From: Paraburkholderia phytofirmans PsJN
Lineage (GTDB): Bacteria > Pseudomonadota > Gammaproteobacteria > Burkholderiales > Burkholderiaceae
Assembly (NCBI RefSeq): GCF_000020125.1
Contig: NC_010681.1
Span: 2,480,001 to 2,544,000, forward strand
Reading direction: 5' to 3'
DNA length: 64,000 nt
The position numbers were made by a program, and so were the translations under genes. Each line of letters begins with the position of its first letter. Position 1 is the stretch's first letter. Below the pieces are notes generated by a model. It saw only the letters and a list, made by a program, of their open reading frames with translations. It had not been told where the DNA came from and made no database searches. Shown in pieces: positions 34,816 to 43,065 of the stretch.

Positions 34816-36084
34816 TCAATGCACCCCGCTCTGCTTCCTGAAGGCGTCGAGAATGCGCTTTTCAAGCGAGTTGTAATCGCCGCCAAAGTGATGATCGCCA
34901 GACGTGCGAATCACCTCGATGCCGGTTTTGGTCAGCGTCGGACACAAGGTGTCCTTCTCGTTCTCGCCGTAGAAGCACTGCACGATGGCGGGCGGCACGC
35001 GCGTCAATTCCGGCTGGACCTTCAACGCCTTGTCGCTTGCCGGCATGCCGAGCCAGCCGCCCACGCGAATCTGAAAATCGGCATCGGGCGCGAAGCCGAG
35101 CAGCGCGATCAGCGAGACCTTCGCGCGCAACGCTTCCGGCAGACGGTTATAGGCGAACGGCATCACATCCGCGCCGAACGAATAGCCGACGAGCGCAATA
35201 TGCTGCGCATTCCAGCGCGCGCCGTAGGTTTGCATCACGCGCGCGAGGTCGCGGCTGGTTTGCGCGGGCGGCTTCTCGCTCCAGAAATAGCGCAAGCTGT
35301 CCCAACCGATCACGGAGACGCCGTCTTTCTGCAAAGCCTGCGCGATCGTCTTGTCGAGATCGCGCCAGCCGCCGTCGCCGGAAATCACGATGGCCATCAG
35401 GCCGTTTGGATGCGCCGCCGGCAATTCGATGAGCGGCAGATCGGAAACGTCGTCGTCGCTCGTCGACACGGCCTGCAAATGCGGCGTGAGCAACGCGACG
35501 AGGCGCGCGCGATCCGCATTGCCCGTGGCCGCCTTTTCGACGAAACCGGGCACCTTGTCGCGGATAATCGTCGGGTCCGGCGGGCAAGGCTGAAAGCGTG
35601 CATCGAGCGTGTGCTCGGCATCCACCGCGACCGCGCCGGCAATCGTATTCGACGGCGCCTGTTCGAGCACATGCATCGCGAGCGTGGCACCCTGACCCGT
35701 GCCCGCGACGATCGGCGCGAAATAATGGCTCGACTTCGACTGCCGTTCGAGCTGATGGCTCAACGCTTCCGCATCGCCCACCAGTTGATGGCAGGCCTCT
35801 TTCTTCGCGGCCAGATTGGCGGCGTAGCGAGCCGTGTCGACACCGACGGTCAACGCACCGGCCTTGGCGAGCGCATCGGCGCTCTGCTGATCCGCCGCGC
35901 TCCAGCCGCTCGCTTGCGAGTACAGCACCACGAAGCCGCGTAACGGACCGGGTCCAGTCGGCTGAGTGACCGTGACGTCGCCATAACGGCCGCCGGGCAC
36001 CGTGGTGGTTGCCGCGTGCGCGAGCGCGCCACCGGTCACGAGGCTCGCTGCGAGAGCGAGCTTGAACAACGAATGCAATGTCAT
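34816..36084 (-). CDS. acvB: AcvB/VirJ-family periplasmic hydrolase
   Basis: 422 residues with a signal peptide (cut after 'AHA', about residue 24) and an alpha/beta-hydrolase domain in the C-terminal half. Features are 'IVISGDGGWRDLDKTIA', the nucleophile elbow 'LVGYSFGADVMPF' and the terminal His region 'SGDHHFGGDY'. AcvB-family proteins in Agrobacterium and Rhizobium hydrolyse lysyl-phosphatidylglycerol in the periplasm. The ATG overlaps the mprF stop (ATGA), so synthesis and breakdown of the same lipid are coupled. A GGAGG ribosome site also precedes the ATG. Confidence 0.9.
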   Translation of the reverse strand: MTLHSLFKLALAASLVTGGALAHAATTTVPGGRYGDVTVTQPTGPGPLRGFVVLYSQASGWSAADQQSADALAKAGALTVGVDTARYAANLAAKKEACHQLVGDAEALSHQLERQSKSSHYFAPIVAGTGQGATLAMHVLEQAPSNTIAGAVAVDAEHTLDARFQPCPPDPTIIRDKVPGFVEKAATGNADRARLVALLTPHLQAVSTSDDDVSDLPLIELPAAHPNGLMAIVISGDGGWRDLDKTIAQALQKDGVSVIGWDSLRYFWSEKPPAQTSRDLARVMQTYGARWNAQHIALVGYSFGADVMPFAYNRLPEALRAKVSLIALLGFAPDADFQIRVGGWLGMPASDKALKVQPELTRVPPAIVQCFYGENEKDTLCPTLTKTGIEVIRTSGDHHFGGDYNSLEKRILDAFRKQSGVH

Positions 36085-38675
36085 GAACGCCGGCCTCCTG
36101 CCAGCAATGACAGGTCCGCGAGCGTGAAGAACACGCCGACCGAACCCGACGCCGCGAGATAGCGCGGCTCCCAATGCGGCTGGAACTTGCTTTTGAAAGC
36201 ACGCAGTCCGCGGAAGTTATAGAAACGGCCGCCGAAGCGCCATACGATGCCGGCGAACCGGTGCCAGCGCGACGCCAGCGGCGTGGGCTGCATGCCGGAG
36301 AGCGGTGCGATGCCGAGACTGAGCGAGCGGAATCCCGCCTGCTTCAGATGCAGCGCCAGTTGCGTGAACAGATATTCCATTGCATACGGCGACGCGCTTT
36401 CCACATGACGCATCACGCCGACGGTCGCCTCGGTGTTCATGTCGGTCGTCATGAAAGTGACGAAAGCAGCGGGCTCGCCGTTCTGACGCACCAGCATCAC
36501 CGATTGCGCGGCGAGATATTCGTCCGTGAAGGCGGCCACCGAGAAGCTCTTTTCGCGCGCGTCGCGGCTGTCGAGCCAACCGTCGGAAATCTCGCGCAAC
36601 GTGTCGAGCGACGCGGGCACGTTCGCCTGATCGATCACTTCGACGGTGAAGCCATCGCGCTCGCCACGCTTTAACGCATAGCGAAGATGCGCGCGATGCG
36701 AGCCCTTCAGGTCGAAATCGTCGAGCACGACGTGCGCTTCCTCGCCGAGCTTCATCAGCGTGAGGCCGGCATCGAGGTAAAGCGGCAATGCGTTCGCGCG
36801 CACCTGATAGAACGCAGCGCGGCCGCCGTGCGTGTGCGCGAGCGCGACGAACTTGCCTATCAGACCGGCCCACTCTTCGCGCGGACCCACCGGATCGTGC
36901 AAAGCGGCCCACGTGCGGCCGTATTTCGCGTACATCAGGAAAGCCTTGCGCGACTCGGAGAACAGGAAGCTCTTGTCGCCCATCAGTGCGAGACCGGCGT
37001 CGCTGCGTTCCTGCGCGCGCACAATGCGCGCCGCGTCGTGCAGATCTTGCGGCGCAGGTTTGACGAAGCGCCCCGGCGCGGGACGCAGCAGCTGCCAGAA
37101 CGAGAACGTCGCAGCGAACAGGCTCGCGGCCAGCGTCGCGCGCAATGCACGCGGCGCGCGTTCGTCGAAGGCGAATTGCCACCACAGGTCGCGCGTGTAC
37201 GGCACGTCGCGGAAAGCAAACAGCATGACCCAGGTGGCCAGCATCAGCACCATCGCGACCGACACCAGCCAGCCCGCCGTGAAGCGCTCCGCGAACAGCG
37301 ACGAATGACGGTTGAAACGCCTGCGCGTGGACAGCAGCAACACGACCAGCATGCCGAGCACGCCGGCTTCCACGAACGCGAGACCTTTGGTCAGCGACAA
37401 CGCGAGACTCAGCACCGCCAGCAGAAGCGTCATCCACCACGCGGCGTCCAGGCGCCGCAGCAAACCACGCGCGACGAACAGCAGCAGCACGCCCAGCACG
37501 CTGCAAAGCATCTGCGAACTTTCGAGCACCCACAGCGGCAGCACGTTGCGCAGCATGTGAATGCGTTGCCAGAACGCGGGCGTCGCGCTGGAAATCACCA
37601 GCATGCCGCCGACCACGAAGGTGACGAGACTCAGAAACAGCGGCGCGAGCTTCGACGCCGCAGCGGCATGTTGCAGCGGCAAACGGCTTTTCAGCGCGCG
37701 CCCTTCGAATCCGGCGAGCAGCGCGGCCGAAACGATCAACGGGACACCGAAGTAAATCGCGCGATACGCGAGCAAGGCCGCAACCATCTGATGCGTTTGC
37801 ACGCTGCCGTTCAGCGTGAACACCATCGCTGCTTCGAACACGCCGACGCCGCCGGGCGTGTGGCCGATCATGCCGAGCAGCATGGCCGCGGCGTACACCG
37901 TGATGAAGGTCACAAAGCTCACGTCCGCATGTGGCAGCAGCGCCCACAAGGCGAGGCCGGCGGCCACCACATCGAGCACCGCGAGCGCCACTTGCGCGAG
38001 CAGATCGCGGCGTGCGGGGATATCGAACGAGAGCCACTGCCAGCGCGTGCGCACCGGGCGCGTTTCGCCGCGGCAGGCGGCCGCCGCCGAGGCGAGCGCG
38101 GCGAGCAGCGCCACGCCGGTCCAACGCAGCGTAAGCGGTTCGAGATGCAGCATCGGTGCGAGCGTGCCGGCCACGCCGACCATGCCGAGCGCCGTCATCA
38201 GCACCAGTGCGAGCGCGAGCGACACGCTCGTGAACACCGTCATGCGGCCGATCTGCGCGGGCGTGACGCTCGCCACGCTGTAGACCCGCGCGCGCACGGC
38301 GCCTCCGGTCAGCGCGCCGAAACCGGTGGCGTTGCCCAGCGCCGAGCCCGCCGTCGCGCCGATCCACAGCGCCACACGCGGCACGGCCGCGCCCAGATAG
38401 CGCAACCCGACGGCATCGCGGCCGACCAGCGCCACGTAGCTGAGCGCGGTGGCGCCGAGCGCGGCGCTCCATTCGCCGGCCGTCAGTCGACGCAACTCGC
38501 GCATCACCGAGCGATAGTCGACTGCTTGCGAGAGGTGTTGCAAGACGACCAGCAGCAACGCGCCAATTCCAAGCGCGAGCAGGGGCGAGAGAAGTGCCCG
38601 GTTGCCGAGCGTTTTCGACGCCCGGTCGAACATCGCGCCTAGCCGGTCGAATTTATAGTTATATCGATGGAACAT
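36081..38675 (-). CDS. mprF: Bifunctional lysylphosphatidylglycerol flippase/synthetase
   Basis: 864 residues. The N-terminal half is a multi-spanning flippase domain ('GHTPGGVGVFEAAMVFTLNG'); the C-terminal third (about 560-850) is the cytoplasmic aminoacyl-tRNA:PG transferase domain with 'MGDKSFLFSES', 'HRAHLRYALKRGERDG' and 'YAMEYLFTQLALHLKQAGF'. It attaches lysine from Lys-tRNA to phosphatidylglycerol and moves the product outward, lowering surface charge and protecting against cationic peptides and acid. ATG 38675 ('MFHRYNY') is chosen; an upstream ATG at 38732 lacks a ribosome site. It forms an operon with acvB. Confidence 0.92.
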   Translation of the reverse strand: MFHRYNYKFDRLGAMFDRASKTLGNRALLSPLLALGIGALLLVVLQHLSQAVDYRSVMRELRRLTAGEWSAALGATALSYVALVGRDAVGLRYLGAAVPRVALWIGATAGSALGNATGFGALTGGAVRARVYSVASVTPAQIGRMTVFTSVSLALALVLMTALGMVGVAGTLAPMLHLEPLTLRWTGVALLAALASAAAACRGETRPVRTRWQWLSFDIPARRDLLAQVALAVLDVVAAGLALWALLPHADVSFVTFITVYAAAMLLGMIGHTPGGVGVFEAAMVFTLNGSVQTHQMVAALLAYRAIYFGVPLIVSAALLAGFEGRALKSRLPLQHAAAASKLAPLFLSLVTFVVGGMLVISSATPAFWQRIHMLRNVLPLWVLESSQMLCSVLGVLLLFVARGLLRRLDAAWWMTLLLAVLSLALSLTKGLAFVEAGVLGMLVVLLLSTRRRFNRHSSLFAERFTAGWLVSVAMVLMLATWVMLFAFRDVPYTRDLWWQFAFDERAPRALRATLAASLFAATFSFWQLLRPAPGRFVKPAPQDLHDAARIVRAQERSDAGLALMGDKSFLFSESRKAFLMYAKYGRTWAALHDPVGPREEWAGLIGKFVALAHTHGGRAAFYQVRANALPLYLDAGLTLMKLGEEAHVVLDDFDLKGSHRAHLRYALKRGERDGFTVEVIDQANVPASLDTLREISDGWLDSRDAREKSFSVAAFTDEYLAAQSVMLVRQNGEPAAFVTFMTTDMNTEATVGVMRHVESASPYAMEYLFTQLALHLKQAGFRSLSLGIAPLSGMQPTPLASRWHRFAGIVWRFGGRFYNFRGLRAFKSKFQPHWEPRYLAASGSVGVFFTLADLSLLAGGRRS

Positions 38676-39126
38676 GGTCAATGCTGGGCCTTGCTTGGAG
38701 CTGTTGCGACGACGGATCGTCTGCCGCGGCATCGCCGGCTAATGGCGATTACAAATGGATAACGGCACAGGGGTAAAAAGGTTGACAGCGTCAGCCGTAT
38801 TGCGGGGGTTTAACCTGATAACGCCATTGGATTTGAAAGCGCCGCGCGGCGCGCCACGGCGATTTGCGTGAATATGCGGTCGATATTGCCGATTGCGGCG
38901 CGAGCGAGGCGCGCCTGATAGCTGACAAGGGGCTGAAGTTTAAACGCTATTTGCGCGCTGAGAATGAAGATTCGACGTCGCGTCGATCGCATGCGCATGC
39001 CGTATCGCTCGATGTGTTGAAGCACGGCATCAAGATTTTCTCTTCGCGTGCCGTAATCGAGAGCAATAGCTCAGTGAAACGCGGCGCATTTGCCGGGTGA
39101 AATTCGGTACTTGAAGGGGAATGAAG
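38676..39126. other. Intergenic region upstream of mprF, 451 bases
   Basis: Between mprF (minus) and a very small plus-strand gene. A perfect 14-base GC palindrome lies at 38839-38852. A TTGACA occurs at 38782-38787 on the plus strand, but without a -10 at proper distance. Two antiparallel open frames (38810-39025 minus, 38864-39100 plus) show no ribosome site or protein-like character. The mprF promoter must be here but was not identified. Confidence 0.4.
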
Positions 39127-39267
39127 ATGGCGGAACAGGATTGGATGATGGCGGGCGTGTATCTGGTCGGCCTGGTGTCGATGGCGCTGTTGATGAGCGC
39201 GCTGGCCACGAGAGCGACCAAGGAACGCAAGACCGCAGCGACGGTGTCGAGCCGCGCTCGCGACTGA
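39127..39267 (+). CDS. Very small membrane protein, 46 residues
   Basis: Starts 'MAEQDWMMAGVYLVGLVSMA' and contains one hydrophobic helix (about 7-27), followed by a Lys/Arg-rich tail, so it would sit in the inner membrane with the tail inside. An AAGGGG ribosome site lies 8 bases before this ATG; the ATG two codons upstream is too close to it. No family is recognised. The signals are good but the protein is too short for certainty. Confidence 0.55.
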   Translation: MAEQDWMMAGVYLVGLVSMALLMSALATRATKERKTAATVSSRARD

Positions 39268-39465
39268 ACCAGGCCACGACGTACGGTCCGGTGCCGTACG
39301 AGATTGGAACTCGAGCGGCGTCACGAAAGCCGCTCAAACGCGCAAATTACGCGCGTGCTGCCGCTGCAACGAGATTCGAATGACTGAGGAACCGGATCGC
39401 GCAGCACACGCTGCGCATGTCCGCGCCCCGCTCTATCGGTCAGCGCATGCGGCGCGGCCTTTCTC

Positions 39466-39618
39466 TTACTCAGGACGGCGATGCGCTTCCGCGATCACGG
39501 CGCAGTTTTGCAGATGCAGGTTCAGCGCATGCAGGGCCAGGGCGCGCAGCTTGCCGAAGAACGTGTTGTTGGCGGGGACGGCAGCGCGGACGGCGGAAGC
39601 ATTGGAAGCGGTGTTCAT
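39466..39618 (-). CDS. Very small protein of unknown function, 50 residues
   Basis: A 50-residue Ala/Asn/His-containing protein with a central amphipathic helix ('FFGKLRALALHALNLHLQNC'). It has an AGGAG ribosome site 7 bases before the ATG and a good sigma-70 promoter (TTGCAG-16-TATAAT) about 42 bases upstream, with an inverted repeat GTATA-gggtt-TATAC (39630-39644) in its leader. No family is recognised. Confidence 0.6.
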   Translation of the reverse strand: MNTASNASAVRAAVPANNTFFGKLRALALHALNLHLQNCAVIAEAHRRPE

Positions 39619-39659
39619 GGCGGACTCCTGTATAGGGTTTATACCTAGGCAATAACCCG

Positions 39660-39687
39660 ATTATAACGATCTCCTGCCGCACTGCAA
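39660..39687 (-). promoter_or_regulatory. Sigma-70 promoter of the 50-residue small gene
   Basis: Minus strand: TTGCAG (39682-39687), 16-base spacer, TATAAT (39660-39665). The consensus -10 is rare in this GC-rich window, so the match is meaningful. Confidence 0.65.
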
Positions 39688-39847
39688 CAAATATCAATAA
39701 AACCTTAGGCCTCTGCCCGACGGTCACCTGCACAGCCGTCCCAATCTCAAAAAAGGGTGACATCGGCTGCCGCACTTTTAACAATCCGCACCGTACAGGT
39801 GCAATAATGACCCCTTTGCCCGCGACCATTCGCCGCAGCCCGCCTTC

Positions 39848-41245
39848 ATGACCGCCGTTCAGAAAGCCCTGATTGCGCCCTTGATCGTCGCGTGCGCGAT
39901 GTTCATGGAAAGCGTCGATGCCAACGTGATCGTGACCGCGCTGCCCGCCATGGCGCGCGACTTCGGGCGCGATCCGGTCACGCTGAAAATCGCAGTGACG
40001 AGCTATGTGCTTGGGCTCGGCGTGTTCATCCCCGTGTGCGGCTGGCTCGCCGACCGGTTCGGCGCACGCACGATCTTCCGTACGGCAATCGGCATCTTCG
40101 TGACGGGTTCGCTGCTGTGCGCGGCGTCGAATTCTCTCGCCACCTTCACGCTCGCGCGTTTCGCGCAAGGCGTGGGCGGCGCGATGATGGTGCCGGTCGG
40201 GCGGATCATCATCTTCCGGGTGGTGCACAAGGCGGACTTCATCCGCGCGATGAACTATCTGAGCGTCCCCGCCATGCTCGGTCCCGCCGCGGGGCCGCTG
40301 CTCGGCGGCTTCATCACGACCTATCTGCACTGGCGTCTGATTTTCTTCATCAACGTGCCGATCGGCATTCTCGGCATCTATCTGACCAACAAGCACATCG
40401 CCAACACACGCGAGCCGGATCCCGGCCCGCTCGACTGGATCGGTTTTTTTCTGTCGGCGGCGGGCGCGGTGCTGCTTCTGCTCGGGTTGTCGCTGGTCGG
40501 CGGTGAACTGATCTCGAATCGCGACGCGTTCGGCATGTGCGCATGCGGCGCGGTTCTGCTCGCGGGCTATATCGCCTACGCGCAGCGCGTCCCGCTGCCG
40601 CTGCTGGACTTGCGCTTCTTCAAGGTGCCGACGTTCCAGGCAAGCGTGCTCGGCGGTTCATTGTTCCGGATAGGTCTCGGCGCACTGCCGTTCCTGTTGC
40701 CGCTGATGCTGCAGGAGGGTCACGGCATGAGCGCGTTCGAATCCGGCCTGATCACCTGCGCGTCCGCGTTCGGCGGCATGTTCATGCGCACGGTCGCCGC
40801 GAGCGTGCTGCATCGTTTCGGGTTCCGTTCGGTGCTGGTGGTGAACGCCGCGTTGTCGGGACTTTCGATCGCGGCCTGCGGACTGTTTTTCCCCGGCACG
40901 CCGACCTGGATCATCTGGGTGGTCGTGTTGCTCGGCGGCTTCTTCCCGGCGCTTCAATTCACGAGTCTGAACTCGCTCACTTACGCGGAAATCGCGAGCC
41001 GCGACGTGGGCCGCGCCACGAGTCTCGGCAGCGTCGTGCAGCAGATGTCGCTCGGCCTCGGCGTGACGATCGGCGGTATCGTGCTGCAGATCTCGCGCGT
41101 GCTGCATGGGCATCCGGGCATCACATGGTCGGATTTCTGGCCGGCGTTTCTGGTGGTCGGGCTGTGCTCGTTCGCGTCGATTCCGGTCACGCTGCGCATG
41201 CCGCGCGGCGCCGGCGAGGAAATCGCGCGCGGCGGCCGGGGTTGA
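39848..41245 (+). CDS. MFS drug efflux transporter, DHA2 (EmrB/QacA) type
   Basis: 465 residues, about 14 membrane helices. Motifs include 'MESVDANVIVTALPAMARDF' in helix 1, 'GWLADRFGARTIF' (motif A) and 'RFAQGVGGAMMVPVGRIIIF'. It is likely a proton-driven exporter of hydrophobic compounds. No membrane-fusion partner is next to it. It converges with the DUF421 gene, with only 10 bases between the stops. A second, related DHA2 protein is encoded at 51625-53025. Confidence 0.9.
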   Translation: MTAVQKALIAPLIVACAMFMESVDANVIVTALPAMARDFGRDPVTLKIAVTSYVLGLGVFIPVCGWLADRFGARTIFRTAIGIFVTGSLLCAASNSLATFTLARFAQGVGGAMMVPVGRIIIFRVVHKADFIRAMNYLSVPAMLGPAAGPLLGGFITTYLHWRLIFFINVPIGILGIYLTNKHIANTREPDPGPLDWIGFFLSAAGAVLLLLGLSLVGGELISNRDAFGMCACGAVLLAGYIAYAQRVPLPLLDLRFFKVPTFQASVLGGSLFRIGLGALPFLLPLMLQEGHGMSAFESGLITCASAFGGMFMRTVAASVLHRFGFRSVLVVNAALSGLSIAACGLFFPGTPTWIIWVVVLLGGFFPALQFTSLNSLTYAEIASRDVGRATSLGSVVQQMSLGLGVTIGGIVLQISRVLHGHPGITWSDFWPAFLVVGLCSFASIPVTLRMPRGAGEEIARGGRG

Positions 41246-41255
41246 CCGGTTCGAT

Positions 41256-41747
41256 TCACGCCTCTTTGCGGATCACGCTCACTTCGCCGTTGCGTTCGAG
41301 AATCGCCGCGGCCACGTTTTCCATCGAACGTGAGCCGGTTTTCTGCCGCACGCTTTCCTGGACATCGGTTCGGCTGATCAGCGCGGCGTCCATCTCGCGC
41401 TCGTTGAACTCACCGTTGCTGAACACCTCGCGCTCGACGCCGCCCACTAGCCGCTCCAGCGCGCGCGAGTGCATGCACGCCCACGCCAGCGCCCGGTGAC
41501 AGATGACGATCATGAACGAAGCGCCCACGGTGGCGATAAACGGCGACGCGCCGACGATGGCCCGGCTCAATGTCGCACCGAGCAGAATGACCACCACCGA
41601 ATCGAACGGCGAGCGTTGTCCGAACGAGCGCCGGCCCGAAATCCGGATCAGCACCAGCGCGATCAGAAACACGACAATCGCGCGCATGGCCATCTGCAGC
41701 GGGTCAAGCGCCCTGCCCTGACCGAATAGCAGCAACGTCGCTTCCAT
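41256..41747 (-). CDS. DUF421 (YetF-type) membrane protein
   Basis: 163 residues: three N-terminal membrane helices and a cytoplasmic DUF421 domain with 'RISGRRSFGQRSPFDSVVVILLGATLSRAIVG'. The function of the family is unknown. It is the last gene of the minus-strand cluster with the acyl-CoA dehydrogenase, methyltransferase and glycosyltransferase, 35 bases after the glycosyltransferase stop. A GGAGGG ribosome site precedes the ATG. Confidence 0.85.
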   Translation of the reverse strand: MEATLLLFGQGRALDPLQMAMRAIVVFLIALVLIRISGRRSFGQRSPFDSVVVILLGATLSRAIVGASPFIATVGASFMIVICHRALAWACMHSRALERLVGGVEREVFSNGEFNEREMDAALISRTDVQESVRQKTGSRSMENVAAAILERNGEVSVIRKEA

Positions 41748-41782
41748 CACGTCGCCCTCCTTTGACAGCAAGCGACGACCGC

Positions 41783-42439
41783 TTATCCGGCCGCCGCCCA
41801 CGAAGCAAGCGTATCGCCGAAGCCGCCCCGAGCGCGGGCCGCTGCGCGCGCGCTCGTAATGACGCGCGGCGCCGCGCTCCACGCGATGCGCGCGCCGATC
41901 GCGATGAGCCGGTCGACCAGCGCGACATCCTCGCTGCATTTGAGAGGCGGAAAGCCGCCCGCGCGCCGGTAGGCATCGGCCGACACGCCGAGGTTCGCGC
42001 CGTGAATGTGACGATGACCGTCTGCATCCACGTAAGTCTTGCGGAAATATTCGCGCACGCTGTGCGGATGCGCGGTCCAGTCGTCGACTGCAATCGAACC
42101 GCACACTGCGTCCGCATCCAGCGAAAGCTGCGCGACCAGCCAGCCTGACGAGACGCGGCTGTCGGCATCGGTGAACGCGAGCCAGCGCGCGCCGTCCGCG
42201 AGCAGGAAGTCCGCGCCGGTCGCGCGCGCAATGCCGACGTTGCGCGCCTTCAGCGTGAGCGTCTCGACGCCGTAGGCCCGCGCGATCGCGCCGCTGAAGT
42301 CGTCGCATGCGTCGAGCACGACCACGATGCGCACCGTTTCGCCCGCCAGATCCTCATGGCGCGAAGCAGCGATCAAGGCAGCGAGACAAGACGCGAGCAA
42401 CGCCTCTTCGTTATGCGCCGGAACGATCACGCCGATCAT
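41783..42439 (-). CDS. Family 2 glycosyltransferase
   Basis: 218 residues, GT-A fold: 'GVIVPAHNEEALLASCLAAL' at the N-terminus, 'VVLDACDD' and the DxD-like 'FTDADSRVSSGWL' (about 91), then 'CSEDVALVDRL' near 170. It is soluble, with no membrane helix. The ATG overlaps the methyltransferase stop (ATGA), so the two are co-translated. The sugar donor and acceptor are unknown; the neighbours suggest a modified glycolipid or saccharide product (inference). Confidence 0.9.
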   Translation of the reverse strand: MIGVIVPAHNEEALLASCLAALIAASRHEDLAGETVRIVVVLDACDDFSGAIARAYGVETLTLKARNVGIARATGADFLLADGARWLAFTDADSRVSSGWLVAQLSLDADAVCGSIAVDDWTAHPHSVREYFRKTYVDADGHRHIHGANLGVSADAYRRAGGFPPLKCSEDVALVDRLIAIGARIAWSAAPRVITSARAAARARGGFGDTLASWAAAG

Positions 42440-43041
42440 AGGAGCCCCTCGCGTTGCGCAACCGAGCGTGCGTCGCGCGACCAGACATCGATCAGCAGAT
42501 CGGCTTCATCGTGATGCGCGAGACGCGTGAGGCCGCAGCGCGCATCGAACAGCGCATGCGCGGCATCGGCGGTTTCGAGCGCTTCGGCGAAGGGCCGGCG
42601 CCAATGACAGGCGAGCAACGTGCCGTCCGTGGTGAGCGAGGCGGCAATCCGTGAAGCCAGCGTTTCAAGCTCCGCCGAATCGAGGTAATACGCGAATTCG
42701 CTGATCACGATCAGATCGAATGGGCCGGCCTCGGTCGGCCATTCACGCGGCACCGTGCGCTGTTCGACACGCACGTGCGTTATGCCGGCGACGCGCTCGC
42801 GCGCCAGTTCCACCGCGCGCTCATGCAGATCCGCCGCGAGCAGCCTGTCGCAGCGCTTCGCCAGCTCGACGGTCAGTTCGCCATTCGCGCAGCCGGGTTC
42901 GAAGGCGTTCTGGTAACGCGGACGCGGCAGCAGCGCGAGCGTCAGCGCACGCTTGCGGCTCTCGTACCAGCCTTCGCGCAGCTTCCACGGATCGTCGCTG
43001 TGCCGATAGAGTTCATCGAAGTAGGTAGCCGGCGAGCTCAT
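42436..43041 (-). CDS. SAM-dependent methyltransferase, NodS-like
   Basis: 201 residues with a class I methyltransferase core: 'NAFEPGCANGELTVELAKRC' (SAM-binding glycine loop, about 45-65), an acidic loop near 'LLAADLHERAVELARERV' and 'FDLIVISEFAYYL'. The N-terminal 'YFDELYRHSDDPWKLREGWYE' is typical of the NodS family, whose nodulation members N-methylate a deacetylated chitooligosaccharide. Here it is linked to a glycosyltransferase by an ATGA overlap and to an acyl-CoA dehydrogenase 24 bases upstream. Confidence 0.9.
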   Translation of the reverse strand: MSSPATYFDELYRHSDDPWKLREGWYESRKRALTLALLPRPRYQNAFEPGCANGELTVELAKRCDRLLAADLHERAVELARERVAGITHVRVEQRTVPREWPTEAGPFDLIVISEFAYYLDSAELETLASRIAASLTTDGTLLACHWRRPFAEALETADAAHALFDARCGLTRLAHHDEADLLIDVWSRDARSVAQREGLL

Positions 43042-43065
43042 GTCAACGGCCCTCCGTGCATGACG

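Noticed and set aside
36687-38642. Plus-strand open frame of 651 codons antisense to mprF
   Set aside because: It mirrors the mprF coding frame, is Arg/Gln/His-rich without domain character, and has no ribosome site. It is a by-product of high GC.
38810-39100. Antiparallel small frames upstream of mprF
   Set aside because: No translation signals and no protein-like pattern on either strand.
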